From positions 1-35,399 of the forward strand of contig NZ_JAESWC010000024.1 in assembly GCF_016765585.1 (NCBI RefSeq): a DNA stretch of 35,399 nt. The letters run 5' to 3'. Origin of the DNA: Clostridium rhizosphaerae (GTDB taxonomy: Bacteria; Bacillota; Clostridia; Clostridiales; Clostridiaceae). Below, one piece after another: positions 8,089-15,904 of the stretch. The notes beneath the pieces were generated by a model. It saw only the letters and a list, made by a program, of their open reading frames with translations. It had not been told where the DNA came from and did no database searches. How positions within the stretch are numbered: position 1 is the first letter of the stretch; every line of letters starts with the position of its first letter. Both the position numbers and the translations under genes were made by a program.

Positions 8089-8337
8089 TTATTCCTCCTT
8101 TAGTTTATCATGAGTTCCATCGCAATATGGAGGATTGCCAGTATGTTTACATGCGCATAAATAGGCTGTTCCATCTTTTTCAGCAGTAAAAGCCATGGCT
8201 TCAAAAGAGGTGCCTTTGTGTGATCCATTGCAAAATGGTTGATTTGAACTTCTTCCACATGTACAGTAATAATATGTTTCTCCCTTTTTAAGCTCAACTG
8301 GAATAGGTGCTTTTTGTGCTATTACGGGTTTATCCAT
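8089..8337 (-). CDS. CDGSH iron-sulfur protein, double domain
   Basis: The 82-aa protein has two CDGSH motifs in tandem: CTCGRSSNQPFCNGSH (residues about 24-39) and CACKHTGNPPYCDGTH (about 61-76). In the first, Asp is Asn, and in the second, Ser is Thr, but all cysteine and histidine ligands are kept, so two [2Fe-2S] clusters are expected. AAAGGAG precedes the ATG. It forms an operon with the single-domain gene downstream and probably with the two genes upstream. Confidence 0.9.
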   Translation of the reverse strand: MDKPVIAQKAPIPVELKKGETYYYCTCGRSSNQPFCNGSHKGTSFEAMAFTAEKDGTAYLCACKHTGNPPYCDGTHDKLKEE

Positions 8338-8408
8338 TTTAGTCTCTCCTTTTTATTTCTTCATTTTTTAAATACTTACAATTGTATTTTCTTAAATCTG
8401 CTTCTTTT

Positions 8409-8591
8409 TTATACACCATCATCATTTTTATTTATGGCATTATCCAATAGCATACCAGTATAATGTATTGCGTCTTTAACGGTTGGGAATGGAGACGAAT
8501 ATGCAAGCTCTTTTATATCATCTACTTCACCGCCTATGTAGAAAGGAAGTCCGCAGCCTGAATAAGATATATCCTTATCCTTTATTGCCAT
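8409..8591 (-). CDS. Small protein with SGCGLPF motif, unknown
   Basis: This 60-aa protein reads as a complete small protein: SYSGCGLPFYIGGEVDDI near the start, then FPTVKDAIHYTGMLLDNAI. I do not know the family. It has no good ribosome binding site of its own, and its ATG follows the stop of the YjdJ-like gene by three bases, so it is probably translated by coupling. Its link with the CDGSH genes and a small acetyltransferase suggests a shared redox or stress role, but that is only context. Confidence 0.65.
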   Translation of the reverse strand: MAIKDKDISYSGCGLPFYIGGEVDDIKELAYSSPFPTVKDAIHYTGMLLDNAINKNDDGV

Positions 8592-8594
8592 TTT

Positions 8595-8870
8595 TTATAT
8601 TAAAATATCTTTATATTGCTCACTTTGCGTCATAACTTTTTTTGCATAAGGGCAAAGAGCAATAATTTTTTTATTTTCAGAGCGAGCATACTCTACCACT
8701 TTATCCACTAATTGCAATCCAATTTTTTGACCTCTTAATGAGTCTGAGACATATGTGTGATCAATAATAATTTTGTCTGCACCAGTTGGCACAAATGTGA
8801 TTTCCGCTAATGGATTTTCAACATTTTCTCCAATATAAAACTTATTGTTATCTTTTTTTATAGTTTCCAT
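8595..8870 (-). CDS. YjdJ-like small GNAT acetyltransferase
   Basis: The 91-aa protein is a minimal GNAT of the E. coli YjdJ type: ITFVPTGADKIIIDHTYVS, then the acetyl-CoA loop SLRGQKIGLQLVDKVVEYAR, then KKIIALCPYAKKVM. These short domains lack the N-terminal part of full GNATs, and their substrates are unknown. In E. coli, yjdJ lies beside the iron-sulfur gene yjdI, so the neighbouring CDGSH genes fit. GGGAGG precedes the ATG by five bases. Confidence 0.85.
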   Translation of the reverse strand: METIKKDNNKFYIGENVENPLAEITFVPTGADKIIIDHTYVSDSLRGQKIGLQLVDKVVEYARSENKKIIALCPYAKKVMTQSEQYKDILI

Positions 8871-8973
8871 ATAATCCTCCCAAAAATTACTTTTTCATCT
8901 ATACAATTTCCATGGCATCTCTTTCATTTAGTGTAATTCCACTAATATTTGATTTTCCTTCATTTCTGCCAAC

Positions 8974-9567
8974 TTAGTCATGCTTTTGTTCCTGACTATA
9001 CAGAATTCTCTCAATTCGTCGATCTGGTATCAACCAGACAAATGCGAGAACAGCATAAATAATCAGAGCAACCCAAGTCCATCTCGGAGCAACAATAACT
9101 CCCGCAAAATATAAAACCACAGATGCTTTTCCCTTCAAGTCACCACCTACTGCCTGTTTTAGCTTTGACTGTTCTCCCTCAGTTTTTATTATGATGTCTT
9201 GCAGAATATGATAGGCTATGGCAGCCATTACTAGCACTATTCCATAAAGTGTTGTAGGCCATGGTGCAAAATTGTTTTGTCCCATCCAACCAGTAGAAAA
9301 AGGTAAAAGTGACAGCCAAAACAGTAAATGCATGTTGGCCCACAAAATAGATCCAGTAACACATCTAACAGTATACATCATATGGTGATGGTTGTTCCAA
9401 TAAATACCTACGTAGATGTAACTAAGCAAATAACTCAAAAATGTAGGTGTTAATGTTAAGATATCCTTAATACTATTCCCATGAGGAGCCTTCATTTCAA
9501 GCACCATTATTGTGATTATAATAGCAAGTACACCGTCGCTGAAAGCTTCGAGGCGGTTTTTCTCCAC
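8974..9567 (-). CDS. TMEM175-family (DUF1211) channel protein
   Basis: The 197-aa membrane protein begins RLEAFSDGVLAIIITIMVLE, the FSDG signature in the first transmembrane helix of bacterial TMEM175 potassium channels. Six hydrophobic segments can be counted, with polar WNNHHHMMY after the second, as in family members. Bacterial TMEM175 proteins assemble as tetramers. The start is GTG with GAAGG upstream. No partner gene is evident, and it is transcribed divergently from the metal exporter at 9711. Confidence 0.9.
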   Translation of the reverse strand: MEKNRLEAFSDGVLAIIITIMVLEMKAPHGNSIKDILTLTPTFLSYLLSYIYVGIYWNNHHHMMYTVRCVTGSILWANMHLLFWLSLLPFSTGWMGQNNFAPWPTTLYGIVLVMAAIAYHILQDIIIKTEGEQSKLKQAVGGDLKGKASVVLYFAGVIVAPRWTWVALIIYAVLAFVWLIPDRRIERILYSQEQKHD

Positions 9568-9673
9568 TATGAAACACCTTCTTTATAATATAATAATTAT
9601 AATTTACTATGGATTAGTTTTCCTTTGCTGCTATGTTTTATTTATTTAAAAATAAATAATTTTTCTAATGTGG

Positions 9674-9679
9674 TATAAT
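9674..9679 (+). promoter_or_regulatory. Extended -10 promoter for the metal exporter
   Basis: TGGTATAAT is an extended -10 element (TGnTATAAT) 31 bases before the start codon; GGAGG lies at 9698-9702. No convincing -35 is seen, as is common for extended -10 promoters. Confidence 0.5.
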
Positions 9680-9710
9680 AAGTATTATCAATTTCACGGA
9701 GGTTTATATA

Positions 9711-10598
9711 ATGAAAGAGCTTAAAAACAAACATCATGATGTTTCAAATATGAATATATCAAAATTACTTTTTGTAGTTATCTTCAACTTTATTATTACA
9801 CTTGCAGAGCTTATTGGCGGACTCCTATCTGGAAGCCTCTCCCTCTTATCCGATGCATTGCATAACTTAAGTGATACTGCTGCTATATTATTAAGTTATG
9901 TATCAATGAGAATAGCCAGCAGGCCAATTAGCAAAGAACGAACCTATGGCCATAATAGGGCAAATATACTATCTGCTTTCGTTAACGCTTCAGTTCTTAT
10001 AGGTATCTCCGGGTATCTTTTTGTAGAAGCCTTTAAAAAATTTATTAATCCCAGCCCCATTGAAGGAAACACAGTAGTAGTGGTGGCTATTATAGGATTA
10101 CTTGGAAATCTATTTAGTGTTTTACTTCTTAGAAAAGGTTCAAAAGATAATATAAATATGAAATCTTCCTACCTGCATCTATTAAGCGATACTTTTTCAT
10201 CTGTGGCTGTAATTATATCGGGGTTTTTAATTAAATATACTAATATGTTTTGGATTGATCCTATTTTGACAGTGTTTATTAACATAATAATAATAAAGTC
10301 CAGCTATGCAGTATTAAAAGAAAGTATACAAATATTAATGGAAGGTACTCCGGAAGGCATAGATATAGAGGAAGTTATAGAGGAATTAAAGGAAATACAA
10401 GGAATAAAAGCTATTAGTCATATTCACATATGGAGATTGGATGAGAATAATATTAATCTTGAAGCACAAATCCAAACGGATGATATGCTTATTAGTGAAA
10501 CACAAAAAATCTATAAAGAGATTAATGACCACCTACATGAACACTTTGATATAAATCATGCTATTATTCAATTTGTTGTGGATGAGTATAAGCACTAG
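9711..10598 (+). CDS. czcD: Cation diffusion facilitator (Zn/Cd/Co exporter)
   Basis: The 295-aa protein is a CDF metal/proton antiporter of the CzcD/ZitB type. Transmembrane helix 2 carries SLLSDALHNLSDTAAIL and helix 5 carries SSYLHLLSDTFSSVAVI, which together supply the two His-x3-Asp zinc ligand pairs of the transport site. RTYGHNRANILSAF marks the next conserved loop. The cytoplasmic C-terminal domain (from about 210) includes GIKAISHIHIWRLDEN and the terminal DINHAIIQF, as in other CDFs. Metal specificity cannot be read with certainty, but HD/HD sites are typical of Zn and Cd. It converges on rpiA. Confidence 0.93.
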   Translation: MKELKNKHHDVSNMNISKLLFVVIFNFIITLAELIGGLLSGSLSLLSDALHNLSDTAAILLSYVSMRIASRPISKERTYGHNRANILSAFVNASVLIGISGYLFVEAFKKFINPSPIEGNTVVVVAIIGLLGNLFSVLLLRKGSKDNINMKSSYLHLLSDTFSSVAVIISGFLIKYTNMFWIDPILTVFINIIIIKSSYAVLKESIQILMEGTPEGIDIEEVIEELKEIQGIKAISHIHIWRLDENNINLEAQIQTDDMLISETQKIYKEINDHLHEHFDINHAIIQFVVDEYKH

Positions 10599-10625
10599 GA
10601 AGTAGTTTTTTAGAATAAGGTAACC

Positions 10626-11294
10626 TTATTTACGGTTTATAACTCGTACTCCATCTTTACCTCCGATAATAATAAAATCGGCAACATCAAGAAATAAGCC
10701 TGTATCAACGATGCCAGAAATTAACCTTAGCTGATTTTCTAGCTCGTAAGGCTTTTCTATATTTTTAAGAAATAAGTCAATAATATAATGATTCCCATCA
10801 GTAATGTAAATATCATTATTTATTTTTCTTATAACAGGGTTCATATTTAAATTCTCTAGCTTTTTAAAAATATGATGGTGTGCGAAGGGGATAACTTCTA
10901 TAGGTAGAGAGTATTTCCCAAGAGTATTTACTATTTTACTTTCATCCACAACCCATATAACTTTTTTTGATGATAGCGCAACTAATTTTTCATATAACAA
11001 CGCTCCACCGCCGCCCTTAATTCCATTCATAGAACTATCAACTTCATCCGCGCCATCTATAGTTAAATCAACGCAATCTACTTCATTAAACGGAACTATA
11101 GTTATACCTAAACTTTCTGCAATTTGAGTAGTGGAATTTGAAGTAGAAACTGCTTTAATTTTAAGTCCACTTTTTATCTTTTCAGATAGTTTTAAAATAG
11201 AATAATATACAGTTGAACCTGTTCCAAGTCCAACGATCATTCCATCTTCAATAAATTCTACTGCCTTTTCGCCAGCTAACTTTTTACTATCCAT
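10626..11294 (-). CDS. rpiA: Ribose-5-phosphate isomerase A
   Basis: The 222-aa protein is RpiA of the pentose phosphate pathway, which interconverts ribose 5-phosphate and ribulose 5-phosphate. Conserved motifs are GLGTGSTVYYSI (phosphate loop), AVSTSNSTTQIAESLGI, DLTIDGADEVDSSMNGIKGG (active-site DGADE), and GGGALLYEKLVA with the catalytic Glu. Length is as expected. GGAGGAG precedes the ATG. It stands alone and converges on the metal exporter gene, with only 27 bases between the stop codons. Confidence 0.96.
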   Translation of the reverse strand: MDSKKLAGEKAVEFIEDGMIVGLGTGSTVYYSILKLSEKIKSGLKIKAVSTSNSTTQIAESLGITIVPFNEVDCVDLTIDGADEVDSSMNGIKGGGGALLYEKLVALSSKKVIWVVDESKIVNTLGKYSLPIEVIPFAHHHIFKKLENLNMNPVIRKINNDIYITDGNHYIIDLFLKNIEKPYELENQLRLISGIVDTGLFLDVADFIIIGGKDGVRVINRK

Positions 11295-11363
11295 CTCTAC
11301 TCCTCCAAGTAAGGCTAAATATAGTCGTTATAATAATAATTTAATCATTTATTTTGCACTCTT

Positions 11364-11477
11364 TTACCTAAAAAGAGCTTCCTGCACATCCTCAATCATT
11401 TTTCCATTCTGATCAACTGTTGCAGTTGTCCCATATGGATTTCCTCCAGCTCCAAAAATTACTGAATATGAAAAATA
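11364..11477 (-). pseudogene. C-terminal remnant of a WrbA/flavodoxin-type reductase
   Basis: A frame of 37 codons ending in TAA reads VIFGAGGNPYGTTATVDQNG and then MIEDVQEALFR. This matches the region around the FGAGGNPYGTS loop of WrbA-like and related FMN-dependent NAD(P)H oxidoreductases. There is no start codon and the rest of the protein is absent, so only about a fifth of a gene is left. Confidence 0.55.
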
Positions 11478-11587
11478 TTAGAGTGCAGAGAACTGAACCT
11501 CGCATATAGTTTACTTTCATATCAGGTTTTAGTGTAATAAAATATAATTATTTGATAAGGCACTATCTTCATCCAACAAATATTGAA

Positions 11588-12208
11588 TTAATAAAACTTT
11601 ACAAACTCACTGGCAGGTTTTCTGTAACCTCGAATTTTATAACTGCTTTTATCCATTTTACCCATAGTAATCATTATAACTGGTACTTCATTTTCTGGAA
11701 TGTGGAGCAATTGACTTATTTTATCTTTATCAAAATATATCATTGGACATGTATCCCAATCTTTATTTTTTGCGAGTAACATGAACTGCATTGCTGATAA
11801 AGACCCATTTCTGATAGCTTCATCATGCTTAAAATCTTCTCCCCAGACTTCATAGAGATTGCGAATAGTATCAACCATTATTTGATACTCAGTTTTATCA
11901 ATCATACCAAGAAGCATTGAGCCTTCATAAATTTTATCTGCATCTAAATAAGCGTTTTTGTCTCCAGTAACTATTATTGTTGCAGAGGCTGTCTTAATTT
12001 TATATTGCTTGTAGGAAGCTTCATATACTTTATCCATTAGATCTCTATCTTCTACAACATAATATTTGGCATGCTGTAGATTGAAGGCAGAAGGTGCCAG
12101 CGAAAGTTCTCTAAATATCTCGTTAAAGTCTTCCCTAGGTATTTTTATATCCTTAATAAATTTATTTGCTGACCTTCTTTCTCTAACAACTTTTAAAAAC
12201 TCATTCAT
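11588..12208 (-). CDS. Nitroreductase-family protein
   Basis: The 206-aa protein belongs to the FMN-dependent nitroreductase family (YodC/NfnB type). RERRSANKF at residues 10-18 is the FMN-contacting RRSxR-like motif, LAPSAFNLQHAKYYVV is the substrate and cofactor loop, and VPVIMITMGKMDKSS near 180 is followed by RGYRKPASEFVKF, the usual R-x-P ending. Substrates are probably quinones or nitroaromatics reduced with NAD(P)H. The ATG at 12208 is preferred because GAGGG precedes it by seven bases; an upstream TTG is less likely. The upstream-adjacent gene is the HD-GYP protein. Confidence 0.9.
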   Translation of the reverse strand: MNEFLKVVRERRSANKFIKDIKIPREDFNEIFRELSLAPSAFNLQHAKYYVVEDRDLMDKVYEASYKQYKIKTASATIIVTGDKNAYLDADKIYEGSMLLGMIDKTEYQIMVDTIRNLYEVWGEDFKHDEAIRNGSLSAMQFMLLAKNKDWDTCPMIYFDKDKISQLLHIPENEVPVIMITMGKMDKSSYKIRGYRKPASEFVKFY

Positions 12209-12379
12209 AAAATATCCCTCTTTCAAAAAAATTGCATTTTATTTACTATCTTACCAATATAAAAAGTTTTAAAAGATATCTTTATATCTTACCTGCCCTG
12301 TACGTCCAGGATAAATTCTTCTAATACTAATGTCTCAATACCATATCTGATTTTCTCTTCTATTATGTTTAATTAAGAC

Positions 12380-13537
12380 TCATTCATAATCTTCTTCTAG
12401 GATAATTTTTATTTTGTCTACCAGAATCCTATCTAATTCTCCTTTATCAACCATTGTATCGATGATTGACCAAACCTTATTTATTGGCATTTTATTTCTA
12501 TAAGGCCTTTCCTCGGTTAAAGCCTGAAATATATCACATATTGCCATTACCCTATCTAGCTCTCCTATTTCACTTTCCTTAAGATGAAGCGGATACCCAT
12601 TTCCATTTAGCTTTTCATGATGATTAGATGCAAACTCTGTAATATCTTCAAAGCCCTCAATTTGTTGTAATATCCATCTTGTGTAATAAGTATGCTTGTT
12701 AATTTCATAACGTTCCTTGTCATTTAGCTTTCCTTCTTTATCTATAATATCATTTGATATTACTAACTTGCCAATATCATGTAGAAGGGCAGCAATATAC
12801 ATTTTGTTCTGCATTTCACTATCAAAGCCTAGTTGTGCAGTTATTTTGTTAACTAAATTAGCGATACCAACAGAATGTCTGTAAGTAAAATGGCTTCTGT
12901 TGTCAATTATTTCTGAAAAAGCATGAGCAAAAGCTTTTACTCCTTCGTAATCTAATTCGATACCATGTGCTTCTATTCTATTGGTTAATATATTATTGAA
13001 ATCATCATTAAAGTAATCTAGTAGTATGTATTCCTTCTCTAGGAGTTTATAAAAAGCCGCTGATATTTCAGGATTAAATAGCTCTTGATTATCTTTAATC
13101 CATTTTTTAATGCTCTCCACCGCATCAAAGCTCAATTCTTTTAAATTTCTAAACCTACCATCAAACAAATTTGCTGCACATATAATTTGAGATGCCAAAG
13201 GAATTTCATATTCCATTAACTTAAATGCTCCTGTACCGTTAAAAAATTCATGGTGATAATAAACGTAATCAGCTATTATACTTTTTACAGGCAATTTTAA
13301 TATGATATCTTTACCAACCTTGCAATGTTCCTTAATTAAATAGGTGTTACTTGCTCCTATGTCGTGCAGTAATGCTGCAAAATACAGGTCCTTTTGTTCA
13401 TCTAGCGGAAGTTTTAATTCCTTAGCAAGCATTATAGAAATATATGCCACATGTTTAGAGTGAGAAAAATAGGACTTCTCTGCCACATCCAAAGCATAAG
13501 ATAAACCTTCTATTAGTGATCTTTCATTAATTTTCAT
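12380..13537 (-). CDS. HD-GYP type phosphodiesterase with two HD domains
   Basis: The 385-aa soluble protein has two HD domains. The first has HSKHVAYISIMLAKEL and AALLHDIG but a degenerate HHEFFNGTGAF. The second has YRHSVGIANLVNKI, AALLHDIGKL, and HHEKLNGNGYPLHLKESEI, the full HD-GYP pattern with HHE and GYP. The second domain is therefore expected to hydrolyse cyclic di-GMP or a related dinucleotide, while the first may be regulatory. There is no sensor or membrane domain. GGAG precedes the ATG, and a near-perfect inverted repeat lies 30 bases upstream of it. Confidence 0.9.
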   Translation of the reverse strand: MKINERSLIEGLSYALDVAEKSYFSHSKHVAYISIMLAKELKLPLDEQKDLYFAALLHDIGASNTYLIKEHCKVGKDIILKLPVKSIIADYVYYHHEFFNGTGAFKLMEYEIPLASQIICAANLFDGRFRNLKELSFDAVESIKKWIKDNQELFNPEISAAFYKLLEKEYILLDYFNDDFNNILTNRIEAHGIELDYEGVKAFAHAFSEIIDNRSHFTYRHSVGIANLVNKITAQLGFDSEMQNKMYIAALLHDIGKLVISNDIIDKEGKLNDKERYEINKHTYYTRWILQQIEGFEDITEFASNHHEKLNGNGYPLHLKESEIGELDRVMAICDIFQALTEERPYRNKMPINKVWSIIDTMVDKGELDRILVDKIKIILEEDYE

Positions 13538-13566
13538 TTCTTTTTCTCCACTATAATTTAATTATT

Positions 13567-13605
13567 AATTACAACTTATGTATGAGATTACACATAGGTT
13601 GTAAT
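13567..13605 (-). repeat. Inverted repeat before the HD-GYP gene
   Basis: ATTACAACTTATGT at the left pairs with ACATAGGTTGTAAT at the right (13 of 14 pairs) across an 11-base loop. It lies in the leader of the HD-GYP gene and could be an operator or an mRNA hairpin. It shares the word TGTGTAAT with the palindrome at 13638. Confidence 0.5.
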
Positions 13606-13633
13606 AAGATATTAATCTTCTTTATTTATTTCT

Positions 13634-13661
13634 AAAAGCCAATGTGTAATTACACATTGGC
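13634..13661 (-). terminator. 24-base palindrome followed by TTTT
   Basis: GCCAATGTGTAA and TTACACATTGGC form a perfect 24-base palindrome. On the minus strand it is followed by TTTTAG, so it may terminate transcription from the BFD-type pseudogene 43 bases upstream. The short T run makes this uncertain. Confidence 0.5.
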
Positions 13662-13703
13662 CCTTGATTGTACCCTATGATTATTTTTGCTTTTGAATAA
13701 CTA

Positions 13704-13871
13704 CTAAATTTTTAATAGGTAATCAACCAATGCCTTATTTCCTACTATACATTTTCAATAACCAGTACCAACCTTTGTGATAGCTTGTACTTCTTGATAT
13801 GATTTTGCACCATTATTGATAGCATTCTTTATATCCTGCTCAGCAACATTATATTTAATTATTGCAATCAT
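13704..13871 (-). pseudogene. Decayed BFD-type [2Fe-2S] protein
   Basis: The frame reads MIAIIKYNVAEQDIKNAI, NNGAKSYQEVQAITKVGTGY, stop, KCIVGNKALVDYLLKI. Clostridial BFD-like ferredoxins have CxCxxVTExDI near the start and GTGCGxC in the second half. Here the first two cysteines are lost and the third is replaced by Tyr, followed by a TGA where Gly is expected; only the last Cys survives. The gene therefore cannot make the cluster protein and is a clear pseudogene of 55 codons. Confidence 0.7.
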
Positions 13872-14002
13872 ATTTTATAGTTGATTACATTTAGTAACTA
13901 ACTTTAAATTTATTATTACACTTTAATTGCAATTAGTCAAGAGTTTTTTGATAGAAAACATTTAAATATCAATTTAACTTTTCCTCGTTATTCAGATAAA
14001 AA

Positions 14003-14034
14003 TAGAAAGAACCCCCTAGTATTAATAGGAAATT
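14003..14034 (-). terminator. Candidate terminator of the HxlR gene
   Basis: On the minus strand AGAATTTCCTA and TAGGGGGTTCT can pair (AGAA/TTCT and CCTA/TAGG with mismatches between), followed by TTCTATTTTT. It lies about 30 bases after the stop codon. Moderate support. Confidence 0.45.
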
Positions 14035-14062
14035 CTTCCTCAGGTTATCTACAATATATTAT

Positions 14063-14371
14063 TTAACTCCATTTTTCTGCCCACTTTTGAATTTCATCCA
14101 TAACTGTTTGTAGTTCAATGCCCTTTTCTGTGAGTTCATATTCTATACGTACAGGAGTTTCTGGATAAACCTTTCTAATAATAATGCCCTGATTTTCTAA
14201 CTCCCTAAATCTTTCTGTCAGCATACGCGCACTCATATTGGGAATTGCATCTATTATATCAGAAAATCGCTTTTGCCCACTTAGTAAAGTTCTTATAATT
14301 AATCCAGTCCATCTCTTTCCAAGTAGTTCAAATGCGTTTTCAAACTTTGGGCACATATGATACTTTTCCAT
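14063..14371 (-). CDS. HxlR-family transcriptional regulator
   Basis: The 102-aa winged-helix protein has the HxlR signature throughout: CPKFENAFELLGKRWTGLII with the N-terminal cysteine, then GQKRFSDIIDAIPNMSARML (recognition helix), then TERFRELENQGIIIRKVYPE, and PVRIEYELTEKG. Such proteins are dimeric repressors or activators responding to electrophiles, quinones or other small molecules. AGGTGGTGA precedes the ATG. The target may be its own promoter and the neighbouring TIGR04076 or nitroreductase genes, but that is inferred only from position. Confidence 0.93.
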   Translation of the reverse strand: MEKYHMCPKFENAFELLGKRWTGLIIRTLLSGQKRFSDIIDAIPNMSARMLTERFRELENQGIIIRKVYPETPVRIEYELTEKGIELQTVMDEIQKWAEKWS

Positions 14372-14392
14372 ATCAAATCACCACCTGCATTT

Positions 14393-14421
14393 ATTATATC
14401 ATATATGCTACTTAAAAGTAA
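14393..14421 (-). promoter_or_regulatory. Promoter of the HxlR gene with overlapping repeat
   Basis: On the minus strand -35 TTACTT and -10 TATAAT are 17 bases apart. An inverted repeat TACTT-TT-AAGTA overlaps the -35, so the regulator may control itself. About 40 bases further upstream TAAAGTA/TACTTTA forms another inverted repeat. Confidence 0.5.
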
Positions 14422-14482
14422 GTGACTTATTATTATATACTATTGTATTCTTAAAGTAATTTAAACTACTTTAAATTTGAAT

Positions 14483-14734
14483 TTACTTTTCTATATATTC
14501 ACCATGGATACATACTCTCCCATTATCTGGACATTTCGCATCAAATTGTTTTGAACGACTATTTCCATAGTCTAAATCTGCACCATTTTGCAAAGCATAA
14601 ACAAAAGGATATATGCAATTCCAAAGCTCATGGCATAATGGAGGACATAAATCTTCTACTATGTATTCATCACCTTTTTTGAAATAACCACCTCTACATT
14701 TACTTTCTGTTACAGTTAGTTTTACTTTTCCCAT
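14483..14734 (-). CDS. TIGR04076-family protein
   Basis: The 83-aa protein is a small cysteine-rich member of the TIGR04076 family: KVKLTVTESKCRGGYFKKGD, then DLCPPLCHELWNCIYPFVYA, then DAKCPDNGRVCIHGE. Six cysteines in fixed positions suggest metal or cluster binding, but the function of the family is unknown to me. The ATG at 14734 has GGAGG nine bases upstream; the longer frame starting at 14785 lacks a binding site. It lies between the HxlR gene and a LysE-type exporter, all on the minus strand. Confidence 0.85.
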   Translation of the reverse strand: MGKVKLTVTESKCRGGYFKKGDEYIVEDLCPPLCHELWNCIYPFVYALQNGADLDYGNSRSKQFDAKCPDNGRVCIHGEYIEK

Positions 14735-14841
14735 TGTACTTTTCCTCCATAAATTCCATTTATATAACTCACAATATCTTACCATTTTTCATTTATGACA
14801 TTTCCATTATTAGCTAACCCTATATAAGCATTATTCACTGC

Positions 14842-15447
14842 TTACTTTTTTAACAATAATTTTATTCCAAAGTAAATAAGAATGATACCTACTGAAAAGT
14901 TAAGAATTTGAATAATTATTTGTGGTAAGAACCCACTTAAAATGCTCCCCAAAAACGCTACAATTGTCAAAAAAGATATTGTAGACAGGATGCATCCAAT
15001 TCCAAAAAAAACAAGTTGTTTTTTGCTAAAATCATTTTCAGCAACTTGAGATGAGAATACACTCCCCCAAAAGATAATTGTCAGCGGGTTTGATGCAGTA
15101 AGAAGTACACCTTGGAGGAAAACATTGTGATTAGTCGCATTTGAGAATAATTTTAAATCAGGTAATAACGTAAAACCAAATGCTCCCGTTGCTGTATTTA
15201 CCCCAAACAGTACTAATACAATACACCCTAATATTTTAATGGTGGACTTAATCTTTTCTTTATTAATAATCATGGCGACACCAAGACCAGATAGTATTAT
15301 GTATAGCCCATCAACAAGAGAAATTGCTAAAACAAGCGATAGACCCATCAAAAAACCATATGTAGTTGAAGTGTTAAATACCATTAAGCACATTGGACCA
15401 ACTGCAAGCTGTAATAACATTCCAAACTTAAATCCCTTATAAATCAT
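14842..15447 (-). CDS. LysE/RhtB-family amino-acid exporter
   Basis: The 201-aa membrane protein has six hydrophobic segments and the LysE pattern: GMLLQLAVGPMCLMVF in helix 1 (the GxxxGP motif reads QLAVGP), SLVDGLYIILSGLG in helix 2 and LLTASNPLTIIFWGSVF in helix 4 (the NP-containing helix). These transporters export amino acids or related small molecules by proton exchange; the substrate is not evident. GGAGGG precedes the ATG. The next gene to the left is the TIGR04076 gene. Confidence 0.88.
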   Translation of the reverse strand: MIYKGFKFGMLLQLAVGPMCLMVFNTSTTYGFLMGLSLVLAISLVDGLYIILSGLGVAMIINKEKIKSTIKILGCIVLVLFGVNTATGAFGFTLLPDLKLFSNATNHNVFLQGVLLTASNPLTIIFWGSVFSSQVAENDFSKKQLVFFGIGCILSTISFLTIVAFLGSILSGFLPQIIIQILNFSVGIILIYFGIKLLLKK

Positions 15448-15651
15448 TTTTTACCCTCCGATTTATGAATAACATCTATTCCGCATTTTTTACACCTGTG
15501 AAACAATATATCAAAACTCATATCCTGAATACTTTACTCCTTCCATAGCTTAACTTAAAGTTTTCAAGGAATTCGTATAATATTTTAGAGTTGCCGTTTA
15601 TATTTTTATTAGTTAATCAATTACAAAATACTCTTCACATCTATTAATACT
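15448..15651. other. Intergenic region, nothing recognised
   Basis: About 200 AT-rich bases between the LysE-type gene and the Fic remnant. I see no conserved ORF, hairpin or repeat. Confidence 0.35.
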
Positions 15652-15888
15652 TTACTTAACCATATACAAATACATATCTAAGCTTATATCTACTGCTTCT
15701 TCAATAATATTAATAAAATCAACCAGTTTACCCTCAGTACTAGCTTGCTCTAAAGCCTGCATGTACCTATCTCTTTCTTCAGTTATGACAACAGCAGTTG
15801 GGTATCCGTTTCTCATTAGAATCAATTTCATCAAAAGTCTTGCTGTCCTTCCATTACCATCAATAAATTGGTTGAAGTTGTTTATCTA
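15652..15888 (-). pseudogene. Fic-family protein, C-terminal remnant
   Basis: The frame opens directly after a TAG and reads FNQFIDGNGRTARLLMKL, then ILMRNGYPTAVVITEERDRY, and ends in a helical C-terminus. This is the Fic active-site region, normally HPFxDGNGRTARLL. The catalytic His is Asn here (NQFIDGNGR) and the whole N-terminal part is missing, so AMP-transfer activity is not expected. An internal ATG at 15834 would give only 60 aa. I read it as a truncated pseudogene beside the Crp/Fnr gene. Confidence 0.75.
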
Positions 15889-15904
15889 TAATTATAAATT
15901 TAAT

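Noticed and set aside
8100-8297. 65-aa minus-strand ORF in another frame of the CDGSH double-domain gene
   Set aside because: It is a frame-shifted shadow; the CDGSH frame has both motifs and a ribosome binding site.
9586-9710. Zinc-responsive operator before the metal exporter gene
   Set aside because: I looked for an ArsR/CzrA-type 12-2-12 inverted repeat and found none convincing; only the extended -10 promoter is supported.
10600-10632. AATAAGG-TAA-CCTTATT as terminator between the metal exporter gene and rpiA
   Set aside because: The stem is only seven base pairs and there is no T run on either strand after it; it also overlaps the rpiA stop region.
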